A stretch of DNA of 64,000 bases, from contig NZ_CP044344.1 in assembly GCF_008761635.1 (NCBI RefSeq), positions 1,798,001-1,862,000 on the forward strand, written 5' to 3'. Every line of letters starts with the position of its first letter. The first letter of the stretch is position 1. Shown here in pieces: positions 8,808-18,981 of the stretch. The DNA is from Nocardioides cynanchi (GTDB lineage Bacteria > Actinomycetota > Actinomycetes > Propionibacteriales > Nocardioidaceae). The notes under the pieces are model-generated. The model saw nothing but the letters and a program-made list of their open reading frames with translations, was not told where the DNA came from and did no database searches. The position numbers and the translations under genes are program-made.

Positions 8808-11800
8808 GTGGCGAAGACCCAGAGTGCGCGCGTGCCGGCTTCCCGGGTTCTTCTGGTTTCTGCCTTCGGCGCCTTCCTGGCGTTCCTCGACGCCACCATC
8901 GTCAACGTCGCGTTCCCGTCGATCCGCGACTCGTTCCAGGGGACCTCGATCGGCTCCCTGTCCTGGGTCCTGAACGCCTACAACATCGTCTTCGCGGCGT
9001 TCCTGATCGTCTGCGGCCGGCTCACCGACCTGCTCGGACGGCGCCGGGCCTTCATCGCGGGCGTCGTGGTCTTCACCGTGGCCTCGGCCCTGTGCGGCGC
9101 GGCGCCCACGGTGTCGCTGCTCGTGGCGGCGCGGGTGCTGCAGGCACTGGGTGCCGCCCTCCTGGTCCCGGCCTCGCTGGCCCTGGTCGTCGAGGCCTTC
9201 CCGGAGGAGCGCCGGGCGCACGCCATCGGGCTGTGGGGTGCCACGGCGGCCGTGGCCGCCGGCCTCGGCCCGCCGCTCGGCGGCGCCCTGGTGCAGCTCG
9301 GCGGCTGGCGCTGGGCCTTCCTGGTCAACCTCCCGTTCGGGGTGGCCGCCATCTGGGCCGCCCGCAGCAGCCTCGTGGAGAGCCGCGCACCGGGACGACG
9401 TCGGCTGCCCGACCTGCGGGGGGCGGCCCTGCTCGCGCTCTGCCTGGGGGTGCTCAACCTCGGCATCGTCAAGGGCGGCGACTGGGGCTGGGCCAGTCCC
9501 ACCGTGGTCGGCTCGTTCGCCGCCACCGCGGTGCTGCTCGGCCTGTTCGTGCTGAGCTCGCGCGCCCACCGCTCCCCGCTCCTCGACCCCGCCCTGCTCC
9601 GGATCCCGTCGTTCAGCATCGCTTCCCTCGCCACCGTGCTGGCCGGTCTCGGCTTCTACGCCTACCTGCTGACCAACATCCTGTGGCTGCAGTACGTCTG
9701 GCACTACGGCGTGCTCCGAGCGGGCCTCGCCCTGGTGCCCGGCGCGCTGATGGCGGCCGTGGTCGCGGCCAGGCTCGGGCCCTTGGCCGACAAGCACGGC
9801 TACCGTGTCTTCGTCGTACCCGGCGCCGTGGTCTGGGCCGGTGCCTACGTCTGGTACCACCAGCAGGTCGGGCTGGTGCCTGCCTTCTGGACCGAGTGGT
9901 TCCCCGGCCAGATCATCAGCGGCATCGGCGTCGGCGCGACCCTGCCGCTGCTGGGCAGCGCCGCCCTGGCGGCGGTCCCCGGCGGGCGCTATGCCACGGC
10001 CTCGGCCGTGGTCTCCAGTGCCCGCCAGCTCGGTGGCGTGCTCGGCATCGCGATCCTGGTGGTGATCCTCGGCAACCCGACGCCGGCCACCGCCGTGACC
10101 GCCTTCCACCACGGCTGGGTGCTGTCGATCTGCGCGTTCCTCGCGGTCGCCGTGGTCTCGCTCCCCCTCGGGAAGCTCGGTCGCGTCGACGAGCCCGCCT
10201 CCAGCGACGACGAACGACCGGCCAGCGTGCACGCCCCGCTGCCCGTCGCCGGAGGACCCGTGCGGGCGCTCGCGTCCGCGTCGGACTCCACCGACCTGTC
10301 CGACGTACCTCTGCTGGCTGCACTCCCGCCGGACGCCCGTGGCCGCCTCGAGGAGGCGGCCCGGCTGGTGCCCGTCCCGGCCGGGACCTGGCTCATGGAG
10401 ACCGGCGACCCGGCCGGCTCCGCCTATGTCGTACGACGTGGGCGGCTGGAGGTGGCGGTCGACGGCCGGCTGGTCCGGGAGCTGGGCCCGGGCGAGGTGC
10501 TCGGCGAGCTGGCCCTGCTGACCGGCGAGCCCCGGTCGGCGAGCGTGCGGGCGCGTCGGGACTCGACGGTGCTGGAGGTGCCGCGCGCGGCGTTCGACGA
10601 CCTGCTGGCCACCGACCCCACCGCGTCGCGCACGGTGCTGACCCAGGTCGCCCAGCGGCTCCGGACCGCCGGCGGCCCCAAGCAGCGGGTGCGGCCGGCC
10701 CAACCCGTCGTGATCGCGGTCGTCGGGCTCCACGCCGGAGCCGGGGCGGCCGAGGTGGCCGAGGCAGTCCGGCAGCGGCTGGCGGTCCACCACCGCGTCA
10801 GCGCGCCGGGGGTCGTCGGTGCCGAGGGACTCGACCGGGCCGAACGTGACCACGACCGGGTCCTGCTGGTCGCCGCGTACGACCGGGACGACGACGCCAC
10901 GGACGGTCCCGGCTGGCGCGACTTCTGCCTGCGCCAGGCCGACGCCGTCGTCCTCGTGGCACGCAGCAACGAGCCACCGCCCACCGCACCCCTGACGCCC
11001 GCGCCGCTGCGGCAGCCCGACGTCGTGCTCCACGGCCCCGCGCCGTCCCCCACCGACCTGGCGGCCTGGGCCGCGGCCACCGACGCCTGGCAGCTCACCG
11101 TCGCGGACGAGCACGACCTGGCCGCCGGCCTCCGGCCGCTGGCCGACCGGCTGGCGGGCCGCTCGCTCGGACTGGTGCTGGCCGGCGGTGGCGCCCGGGC
11201 CTTCGCCCACGTCGGCGTGCTCCGCGAGCTCGAGGACAGTGGCCTTCATATCGACCGGGTCGCCGGCAGCAGTGTCGGCGCGATCATCGCCGCCCTGCAC
11301 GCCGGGGGTCGCGACGGTGATGCGCTGGAGGAGACCTGCTACGCGGAGTTCGTCAGGCGCAAGCCCTTCTCCGACTGGGGCCTCCCCACCGCGTCGCTGG
11401 CCCGGGGCAGGCGCATGCACGACGCGGTGGTCCGCAACTTCGGTGAGTCGGTGATCGAGGGACTGCCCCGCCAGCTGCACATCGCCAGCACCGACCTCGT
11501 GACCCGGACCCGCCAGGTGCACCGGCGGGGCGCGGTGGGTCGCGCGATGACGGCCTCGGCGCGGCTGCCGGTGCTGTTCGCCCCGATCCCCGACGACAGC
11601 GGCCGCCTCCTCATCGACGGCGGGGTCCTCGACAACCTGCCGGTCGACCTGCTGACCGAGCGGGACGAGGGCCCGGTCGTGGCGGTCAACATCGCGATGG
11701 GCGGTGGGGGTGGCGGCGGCCCCAGGTCCGGGCGCCCGCGGGTCCCGGCGCTGGGCGAGACGTTGCTGCGCACGATGATGATCGGCAGCGGCGGTGCGGT

Positions 11801-12026
11801 CGCCGCTGCCCGCGCCGAGGGCGCCTGGGTGCTCACGCCGCCGACGCTCGGTGTGGGGCTGCTCGAGTTCCACCAGCTCGACCGCATGGTGTCGGCCGGT
11901 CGGACCGCGGCCCGGCTGCTCCTCGAGCAGGCCGGTGCCGACCTGGGGTCACCGGACGTCGTCCCCCTCGAGCAGGCGACCGAGCCGGAGCCACCGCACC
12001 AGGCGAGCGAGCTGGCGCCGGCCTAG
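8808..12026 (+). CDS. Fusion protein: DHA2-type MFS transporter + cyclic-nucleotide-binding domain + patatin-like phospholipase
   Basis: Predicted length is 1072 aa from GTG 8808, chosen for the GAGG 6 nt upstream and because the MFS begins at once after it; an ATG at 8730 is the alternative. Residues about 10-460 form a 14-helix drug/H+ antiporter-type MFS (LDATIVNVAFPSIRDSF, GRLTDLLGRRRAF). Residues about 498-601 form a cNMP-binding domain with the phosphate cassette GELALLTGEPRSASVRA. A degenerate P-loop-like linker follows. From about 785 comes a patatin lipase: oxyanion loop GGGARA (793-798), nucleophile S822 in GSSVG, and D937 in DGGVLDN. The last two parts copy the order seen in neuropathy target esterase. 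It should be a membrane-tethered lysophospholipase or esterase gated by a nucleotide or transport state. Confidence 0.9.
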   Translation: MAKTQSARVPASRVLLVSAFGAFLAFLDATIVNVAFPSIRDSFQGTSIGSLSWVLNAYNIVFAAFLIVCGRLTDLLGRRRAFIAGVVVFTVASALCGAAPTVSLLVAARVLQALGAALLVPASLALVVEAFPEERRAHAIGLWGATAAVAAGLGPPLGGALVQLGGWRWAFLVNLPFGVAAIWAARSSLVESRAPGRRRLPDLRGAALLALCLGVLNLGIVKGGDWGWASPTVVGSFAATAVLLGLFVLSSRAHRSPLLDPALLRIPSFSIASLATVLAGLGFYAYLLTNILWLQYVWHYGVLRAGLALVPGALMAAVVAARLGPLADKHGYRVFVVPGAVVWAGAYVWYHQQVGLVPAFWTEWFPGQIISGIGVGATLPLLGSAALAAVPGGRYATASAVVSSARQLGGVLGIAILVVILGNPTPATAVTAFHHGWVLSICAFLAVAVVSLPLGKLGRVDEPASSDDERPASVHAPLPVAGGPVRALASASDSTDLSDVPLLAALPPDARGRLEEAARLVPVPAGTWLMETGDPAGSAYVVRRGRLEVAVDGRLVRELGPGEVLGELALLTGEPRSASVRARRDSTVLEVPRAAFDDLLATDPTASRTVLTQVAQRLRTAGGPKQRVRPAQPVVIAVVGLHAGAGAAEVAEAVRQRLAVHHRVSAPGVVGAEGLDRAERDHDRVLLVAAYDRDDDATDGPGWRDFCLRQADAVVLVARSNEPPPTAPLTPAPLRQPDVVLHGPAPSPTDLAAWAAATDAWQLTVADEHDLAAGLRPLADRLAGRSLGLVLAGGGARAFAHVGVLRELEDSGLHIDRVAGSSVGAIIAALHAGGRDGDALEETCYAEFVRRKPFSDWGLPTASLARGRRMHDAVVRNFGESVIEGLPRQLHIASTDLVTRTRQVHRRGAVGRAMTASARLPVLFAPIPDDSGRLLIDGGVLDNLPVDLLTERDEGPVVAVNIAMGGGGGGGPRSGRPRVPALGETLLRTMMIGSGGAVAAARAEGAWVLTPPTLGVGLLEFHQLDRMVSAGRTAARLLLEQAGADLGSPDVVPLEQATEPEPPHQASELAPA

Positions 12027-12856
12027 CGCTCCCGGCGTACGACGTCGATGGTCATGCCCTCCTGGGCGACGACGATGTCCACCGAGGGGTCGAGGGTCGG
12101 TGCCCAGGCCGCGATCTTGTCCAGCTCGACGTCGGTGCGTGCCGGTGAGTGGTGGAAGAGCACCACCGTGCCCGCGTCGCAGTCGCGCCCGAGCTTCACG
12201 GAGTCCTCCACCGTGGCGTGTCCGTAGTCGACGGCCACCGGGCGCTCGCCCTCGAGGAACTGCGCGTCGTGGACGAGCACGTCGACGCCGGACAGCATCG
12301 CGGCCAGCTCGTCCGACATCCCGGCCTCGGGCGCGTGGTCGGGCAGGTACGCCAGCGAGCCGCGCTCGTCCTCGACGCGCAGGCCGAAGGTGCGGCCGCC
12401 CTTGTGCTCGATGTCGACGGCGGTGACCGAGAAGCCCTGCACCTGGTGGCTGCCACCCGCCAGGGCGTGGAAGGCCCAGGTGCCGTGCAGGCCCTCCGGC
12501 GGGATCGGGAACGACGGCGGGGCGAAGGCCAGGGCGAGCAGGTCGCGGCCGGAGCGGCCGTCCTGCTCCGGGACGTAGAGGTCGACGCGGGACGCCTCAC
12601 GGTCACCGGCGCCGAAGAAGGGCAGCCCCATCATGTGGTCCCAGTGCAGGTGGCTGAGCACGATCGAGCCCTCGAAGGCCTGCCCGCCGAGCAGGCCGGT
12701 CAGCGACCGGAGCCCGGTGCCGGCGTCCAGCACGAGCGTGGGGCGGTCTCCGCCCTCGGGCGTGATCGCCACGCACGACGTGTGCCCGCCGTACCTCACG
12801 AAGTCCGGCCCGGGGGCAGGCGTGGAACCGCGGACACCGAGCAGCTGGATCCTCAC
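12023..12856 (-). CDS. MBL-fold metallo-hydrolase
   Basis: The 277-aa protein starts at a GTG. The signature HLHWDH (HxHxDH) lies near residues 69-74, followed by VHDAQF (fourth ligand region) and YGHATVEDSVKLGRDCDAG..LFHHSP, which give the remaining His ligands of the binuclear metal site. The opening GVRGSTPAPGPDFVRYGGHT..V is typical of RNase Z/PhnP/cNMP-phosphodiesterase-like MBL proteins. It is a soluble phosphodiesterase-type hydrolase of unknown substrate. The gene converges on the MFS-cNMP-patatin gene with stop codons sharing CTAG. A cyclic-nucleotide link to that cNMP domain is tempting but speculative. Confidence 0.85.
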   Translation of the reverse strand: MRIQLLGVRGSTPAPGPDFVRYGGHTSCVAITPEGGDRPTLVLDAGTGLRSLTGLLGGQAFEGSIVLSHLHWDHMMGLPFFGAGDREASRVDLYVPEQDGRSGRDLLALAFAPPSFPIPPEGLHGTWAFHALAGGSHQVQGFSVTAVDIEHKGGRTFGLRVEDERGSLAYLPDHAPEAGMSDELAAMLSGVDVLVHDAQFLEGERPVAVDYGHATVEDSVKLGRDCDAGTVVLFHHSPARTDVELDKIAAWAPTLDPSVDIVVAQEGMTIDVVRRER

Positions 12857-12973
12857 CGGGCGTTCACGCGGCGCAGCGTAGCAGCGGGGAACGCGCCCGT
12901 TGTGTCATCGACCCGTCACATCCACGCAGTCCGAAAATCCGGTGCGCGACCCGCTCGCCACCGTCACGATGCG

Positions 12974-13441
12974 GTGGTGACGATCGAGCTGTACGCCGGA
13001 CCCCGCACGGACCTCGTGTGGTCCTTCCGCGAGGCGGAGGACTCCGAGAGCCTGCTCGCCAGCTACCTCGACGAGGGCCTGGTCTGGGTCGCCCGCAACC
13101 GCGCCGGCGAGGTGATCGGTCACCTCCAGGCGGTCCCGCGCGACGACGGGACGGCCTGGGAGGTCACCAACACCGCGGTCGTCGAGAGTGCGCGCGGTGA
13201 GGGCGTCGGGCGCCGCCTGCTCGACCGGGCTGTGGCGGCCGCGAAGGAGGCCGGGGCTGCACGGGTGGTGCTGGCGACCGGCGCACAGGACACCGGCAAC
13301 GTGCGCTTCTACCGGCGCTGCGGTTTCCGGATCACCCACACCGTGCGCGACTACTTCGTCCCGGCCAACGGCTACCCCGACGAGATCGTGGTCGACGGCA
13401 TCCCGCTGCGCGACCAGGTGTGGTTCGAGCGCGTGCTCTGA
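12974..13441 (+). CDS. GNAT-family N-acetyltransferase
   Basis: This is a 155-aa single GNAT domain. Motif A is ARGEGVGRRLLDRAVAAA (R-x-x-G-x-G, acetyl-CoA pyrophosphate loop). It is followed by NVRFYRRCGF, the standard C-terminal motif B. Start: GTG 12974 or the next codon GTG 12977; no strong Shine-Dalgarno is visible, so the start is uncertain by one codon. It acts alone, between the divergent MBL gene and the convergent MocR gene. The acceptor (small molecule or protein amine) cannot be predicted. Confidence 0.83.
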   Translation: MVTIELYAGPRTDLVWSFREAEDSESLLASYLDEGLVWVARNRAGEVIGHLQAVPRDDGTAWEVTNTAVVESARGEGVGRRLLDRAVAAAKEAGAARVVLATGAQDTGNVRFYRRCGFRITHTVRDYFVPANGYPDEIVVDGIPLRDQVWFERVL

Positions 13442-13448
13442 GCACCGA

Positions 13449-13471
13449 GCTCGCGAAGCGCGCGCGCGAGC
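13449..13471. terminator. GC hairpin between converging GNAT and MocR genes
   Basis: GCTCGCG (13449-13455) pairs with CGCGAGC (13465-13471) over a 9-nt loop. It lies just past the GNAT stop and next to the MocR stop. It has no T-run. It is a likely bidirectional terminator. Confidence 0.45.
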
Positions 13472-13478
13472 GAGCCGC

Positions 13479-14840
13479 TCAGCGGGCGCCGGTTCCCCAG
13501 CCGCCGGTCCGGGCGGCGGCCGCCACCTCGTCGGCCACCTCGTCCAGACCGTGGTCGACGAGCCCGACCGTCACCCGGATGTGCCCCGGACCGCCGGGCA
13601 GCACGGTGAACGGCGAGCCCGGCGCGACGCCGATGCCGCGCGAGGCGAGGCGCACGAGGGCGGCGGACTCGTCGTACACCGGCACCCAGAGGTTCAGGCC
13701 GTCGTCGCCGCCGACCTCGACCCCGCGAGCCGACAGCGCGGCGACGAAGGCCCCGCGGCGGCGGGCGTACTCGTCACGGGCGTGCGCCACCTCTGCCACG
13801 CTCCGCTCGTCGGTGAGCAGGTCGAGCAGGACCCGTTGGAGCAGGCGGCTGCTCCAGCCCTGGCCGAGCTGGCGCAGGTGGCGGACGTCGCCCATCAGCG
13901 CCTCCGGGCCGCTCATCGCGGCCAGGCGGAGGTCCGGGCCGTGCGACTTGGAGAAGCTGCGCACGTGCACGGTCTGCTCGGGCAGCCAGGTGCCCAGACT
14001 GACCTCGGGGCTGGTCGAGATGGCGCTGGCGGAGTCGTCCTCGACCACCACCGTCTCCGAGCCTTCGAGCAGGCCGGCCAGCAGGCCGGCCCGGGCCGCG
14101 GACAGCGAGATGCCGGTGGGGTTCTGGCCACGCGGCTGCAGGAACACCGCCCGGACCGGACCGACCAGGGCCTCGGTGAACGCGGCGGGGGCCGGGCCCT
14201 CGGCATCCAGGGGTACGCCGACCACGTCCACGCCGGCCGCCTCGAGCAGGTCGAGCACCGGCGGGAACGACGGGTGCTCGACCACGACCCGGTCGCCGTA
14301 CCGGAGCAGGGTGCGGATGACGAGCTCCATGGCGTCCAGCGCGCCGTCCACGACGGTGAGGGCCGGCGGTCGGTAGGGCCAGCTCGCGAGCAGCACCGCG
14401 GCCAGCTCCGGCAGCACCGGGTCGTCGAGGTAGCTGTGCGGGGTGCCGGCGGTGGTCACCGCGCCCAGCGCCCGGGTCAGCCCGGGCAGCAGCCGCTCGT
14501 CCGGGATCCCGGTGGACAGGTCGAGCCGGAAGCCGGCCTGCGGCTCCACCGCCTGCCGGTAGCGCCCCTCGCGCGGAGCCGAGACGTCGGCGACCACCGT
14601 GCCCCGCCGACCCTCGGTGCGCAGCGTCCCGGCCCGGGTGAGCAGACCCCAGGCGGCGCTGACCGTCGTCGGCGAGAGGGTCAGCTCGTGGGCGAGCGCC
14701 CGGATCGGCGGCAGCCGGTCGTCGGGGGCCAGCACGCCGTCCCGGATCGCCCGGCTGACCGCGCCGGCCAGGCCCTTGGCGGTGGGCTCGTCGAGCCGAC
14801 GCTCGATCTCGGAGATCACGGCGCGAGATGTGGTCGGCAC
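13479..14840 (-). CDS. MocR-type regulator (GntR winged helix fused to aminotransferase-like domain)
   Basis: The 453-aa protein has an N-terminal GntR winged helix (about 15-85; LPPIRALAHELTLSPTTVSAAW). It is joined to a fold-type I aminotransferase domain with the PLP lysine at K298 in RSFSKSHG and GQNPTG near 238-243. MocR proteins such as GabR, TauR and PdxR bind PLP and sense an amino acid or aldimine to control neighbouring transaminase genes. It is transcribed divergently from the mmsA-aminotransferase operon, 58 nt away, which is the arrangement seen for TauR and GabR. A role as activator of that operon, sensing its omega-amino acid substrate, is inferred. Confidence 0.9.
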   Translation of the reverse strand: MPTTSRAVISEIERRLDEPTAKGLAGAVSRAIRDGVLAPDDRLPPIRALAHELTLSPTTVSAAWGLLTRAGTLRTEGRRGTVVADVSAPREGRYRQAVEPQAGFRLDLSTGIPDERLLPGLTRALGAVTTAGTPHSYLDDPVLPELAAVLLASWPYRPPALTVVDGALDAMELVIRTLLRYGDRVVVEHPSFPPVLDLLEAAGVDVVGVPLDAEGPAPAAFTEALVGPVRAVFLQPRGQNPTGISLSAARAGLLAGLLEGSETVVVEDDSASAISTSPEVSLGTWLPEQTVHVRSFSKSHGPDLRLAAMSGPEALMGDVRHLRQLGQGWSSRLLQRVLLDLLTDERSVAEVAHARDEYARRRGAFVAALSARGVEVGGDDGLNLWVPVYDESAALVRLASRGIGVAPGSPFTVLPGGPGHIRVTVGLVDHGLDEVADEVAAAARTGGWGTGAR

Positions 14841-14898
14841 CTTTGTAACATAGCAAACAGCGCGTTGTCAGCACTGGAACTGGTACTACCGTGGTGCC

Positions 14899-16388
<1,490 letters not shown>

Positions 16389-16389
<1 letters not shown>

Positions 16390-17771
16390 TGAGCGCGCCG
16401 ACGATCGACCCGACCACCTCCAGCCTGCTCCCGTCGTACGACGACGAGACCACCCGCCGCCTCGACCGGGCCCACGTGTTCCACTCGTGGTCGGCCCAGG
16501 CGCTGATCGACCCGATGCCGATCGCCCGCGCCGAGGGCAGCTGCTTCTGGGACGCCGAGGGCAAGCGATACCTCGACTTCTCCTCCCAGCTGGTCAACGT
16601 CAACCTCGGCTACCAGCACCCGGCCGTGATCGAGGCGATCCGCGAGCAGGCCGGGCGCTTGGTCACGGTGGCTCCCAGCTTCGCCAACGACACCCGTTCG
16701 GAGGCCGCCCGGCTGATCGCCGAGGTGGCGCCCGCCGGCCTGGACCGGGTGTTCTTCACCAACGGCGGCGCCGACGCGAACGAGAACGCCGTCCGGATGG
16801 CCCGCCTGCACACCGGCCGCGGCAAGGTGCTGGCGACCTACCGCAGCTACCACGGCGCGACCACCGGAGCGATCGCGCTGACCGGCGACCCCCGGCGCTG
16901 GGCCTCGGAGCCGGCGATGCCGGGCGTCGTGCACTTCTGGGGCCCCTACCCCTACCGCTCCGCCTTCCACGCCGCCGACGAGGCCGAGGAGTGTGCCCGC
17001 GCGCTGGAGCACCTGCGCGACACGATCATGGTCGAGGGACCAGCCACGATCGCCGCGATCCTGCTGGAGACCGTGGTCGGCACCAACGGGATCCTGGTCC
17101 CGCCCGACGGCTACCTGGCCGGCGTCCGCGAGCTGTGCGACGAGCACGGCATCCTGCTGATCGCCGACGAGGTGATGGCCGGCTTCGCCCGCTGCGGCGA
17201 GTGGTTCGCCGTCGACCGCTGGGACGTCGTCCCCGACCTGATCACCTTCGCCAAGGGCGTGAACTCCGGCTACGTCCCGCTCGGCGGGGTGCTGATCTCC
17301 GACCCCGTCGCCGAGACCTTCGACGAGCGGCCCTACCCCGGCGGGCTGACCTACTCCGGCCACCCGCTGGCCTGCGCGTCCGCGGTCGCGTCGATCACCA
17401 TGATGCGCGAGGAGAAGGTGATCGACTATGCCCGCAGCCTCGGGACCGACGTCATCGGCCCGCAGCTGCGGGCCCTGGCCGAGCGCCACCCGTCGGTCGG
17501 TGAGGTCCGCGGCCTCGGTGTCTTCTGGGCACTGGAGTTGGTACGCGACCGCGACACCCGCGAGCCCCTGGTGCCCTACAACGCGTCGGGCCCCGCGGCC
17601 GCACCGATGAACGAGCTGGCTGCCGCCTGCAAGCAGCGCGGGCTGTGGCCGTTCGTACACTTCAACCGGCTGCACGTCGTACCCCCGTGTACGACGTCCG
17701 CCGACGAGATCCGCGAGGGCATCGCGATCCTCGACGAGGCACTCGAGGTGGCCGACCGGCACTGCGGCTGA
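16389..17771 (+). CDS. Class III omega-amino acid aminotransferase
   Basis: The 460-aa protein starts at the ATG overlapping the mmsA stop. It is fold-type I, class III: TNGGADANENAVRMAR binds the PLP phosphate, LIADEVMAGFARCGEW contains the cofactor-ring Asp, and K289 in FAKGVNSGYVPLGG is the Schiff-base lysine. The overall pattern, including the opening AHVFHSWSAQ, resembles taurine- or beta-alanine-pyruvate aminotransferases. It should pass an omega-amino group to pyruvate and give a semialdehyde for MmsA. The partner MocR regulator supports this reading. Beta-alanine, taurine, GABA or beta-aminoisobutyrate remain open as substrates. Confidence 0.88.
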
Positions 17772-17784
17772 GCAGGGGCGGGAC

Positions 17785-18981
17785 ATGAGACCTGGGGACG
17801 ACGACTGGCTCGCGGCCGAGCTCGACCGGCTCCTGTCGTTCGGGACGTCGGCGCGGCCGGGCGAGTGGCTGGACGACGACGGCCGCGGAGAGCCCGCTCG
17901 ACCCCGTGAGACATGGCTGGCCGCCCGTTCCCTGCACGTGCGCAGCCTCGGCGTGCTCGCCGGCGTCCCGGGCTCCCGTCCCCTGGCGGAGGCGGCTCTG
18001 GCCGCACTGGCCGGGCCGTTCCACGACGCGGAGCACGACGGCTGGCATGCGCGCCTGGCTCCGGACGGGACCCCCGAGGTCATCGACAAGGGCTGCTACG
18101 AACACGCCTTCGTCCTGCTCGCGGCCGGAACGGCGGTCCGCGCCGGGCTGCCGGACGCGGCCGCCCTGCGCTCGGCCGCCGAAGCCGTGCTCGAGGAGCG
18201 GTTCTGGGACGACGCCGCCGGCATGTGCCTCGACTCCTGGAGCCCCGACTGGTCGACCCCGTCGTCCTACCGCGGGCTGAACGGCAACATGCACGCGGTC
18301 GAGGCGATGCTGGCCACCGGCGAGCGGTGGACCACGCGCGCCCACCGCGTGTGCGCCCGGGTGATCGAGACCGCCGGCGCCTTCGAGTGGCGGCTTCCCG
18401 AGCACTACGACGAGGACTGGCAGCCCCTGCCCGAGTCGGGTCGCGAACGCCCCGACGACCCCTTCAAGCCCTACGGCGCGACCGTGGGCCACGGCCTGGA
18501 GTGGTCACGCCTGCTGCTCGACCTGGAGGCCGCGGAGGGTGAGGCCCGGCTGCCGGCGGAGCTGCTGGCGACCTCCCGAGGGCTCTATGCGACGGCCGTC
18601 CGCGACGGCTGGGAGGCCGACGGGCAGCCGGGGTTCGTCTACACCACCGACTGGTCGGGCCGGCCGATCGTGCGGCAGCGGATGCACTGGGTGGTGGCCG
18701 AGGCCATCGCCGCCGCCGCCACCCTGCACCGGCGTACCAACGAGAGCTCGTACGACGCGGACTACCACCGCTGGTGGGACTACGCCGACCGCTACGTGCT
18801 CGACCACGCGCGCGGCTCCTGGCACCACGAGCTCGACACCACCAACCGGCCGTCGGGGTCGGTCTGGAGCGGGAAGCCCGACCTCTACCACGCGGTCCAG
18901 GCCACGCTGATCCCGCGCTTCCCGGTCAACGCCTCCGTCGCCGACGCGGTCCTGGCCGGCCGGAGCGGGGAGCCCGGCTAG
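17785..18981 (+). CDS. AGE-family sugar epimerase/isomerase
   Basis: The 398-aa protein belongs to the (alpha/alpha)6-barrel N-acylglucosamine 2-epimerase family. Active-site positions conserved from mannose isomerase and YihS are visible: N166 and H170 in NGNMH, H236 and E239 in GHGLEW, H301/W302/E306 in MHWVVAE, and a His in LYHAVQ near 376. It should interconvert an aldose with its ketose or C2 epimer. It follows the aminotransferase by 13 nt in the same operon, which is unusual for this enzyme. A sulfo- or amino-sugar route feeding a semialdehyde would explain the company, but nothing in the sequence proves a sulfosugar. It converges on the next gene with shared CTAG stops. Confidence 0.83.
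   Translation: MRPGDDDWLAAELDRLLSFGTSARPGEWLDDDGRGEPARPRETWLAARSLHVRSLGVLAGVPGSRPLAEAALAALAGPFHDAEHDGWHARLAPDGTPEVIDKGCYEHAFVLLAAGTAVRAGLPDAAALRSAAEAVLEERFWDDAAGMCLDSWSPDWSTPSSYRGLNGNMHAVEAMLATGERWTTRAHRVCARVIETAGAFEWRLPEHYDEDWQPLPESGRERPDDPFKPYGATVGHGLEWSRLLLDLEAAEGEARLPAELLATSRGLYATAVRDGWEADGQPGFVYTTDWSGRPIVRQRMHWVVAEAIAAAATLHRRTNESSYDADYHRWWDYADRYVLDHARGSWHHELDTTNRPSGSVWSGKPDLYHAVQATLIPRFPVNASVADAVLAGRSGEPG

Noticed and set aside
8625-11873. A 1082-codon minus-strand open frame
   Set aside because: It is antisense to the MFS-cNMP-patatin gene, Gln/His/Arg-rich and without domains.
14841-14898. A sigma-70 promoter in the MocR-mmsA gap
   Set aside because: The best -35/-10 pairs on either strand are only 13 nt apart, too short for a credible call.
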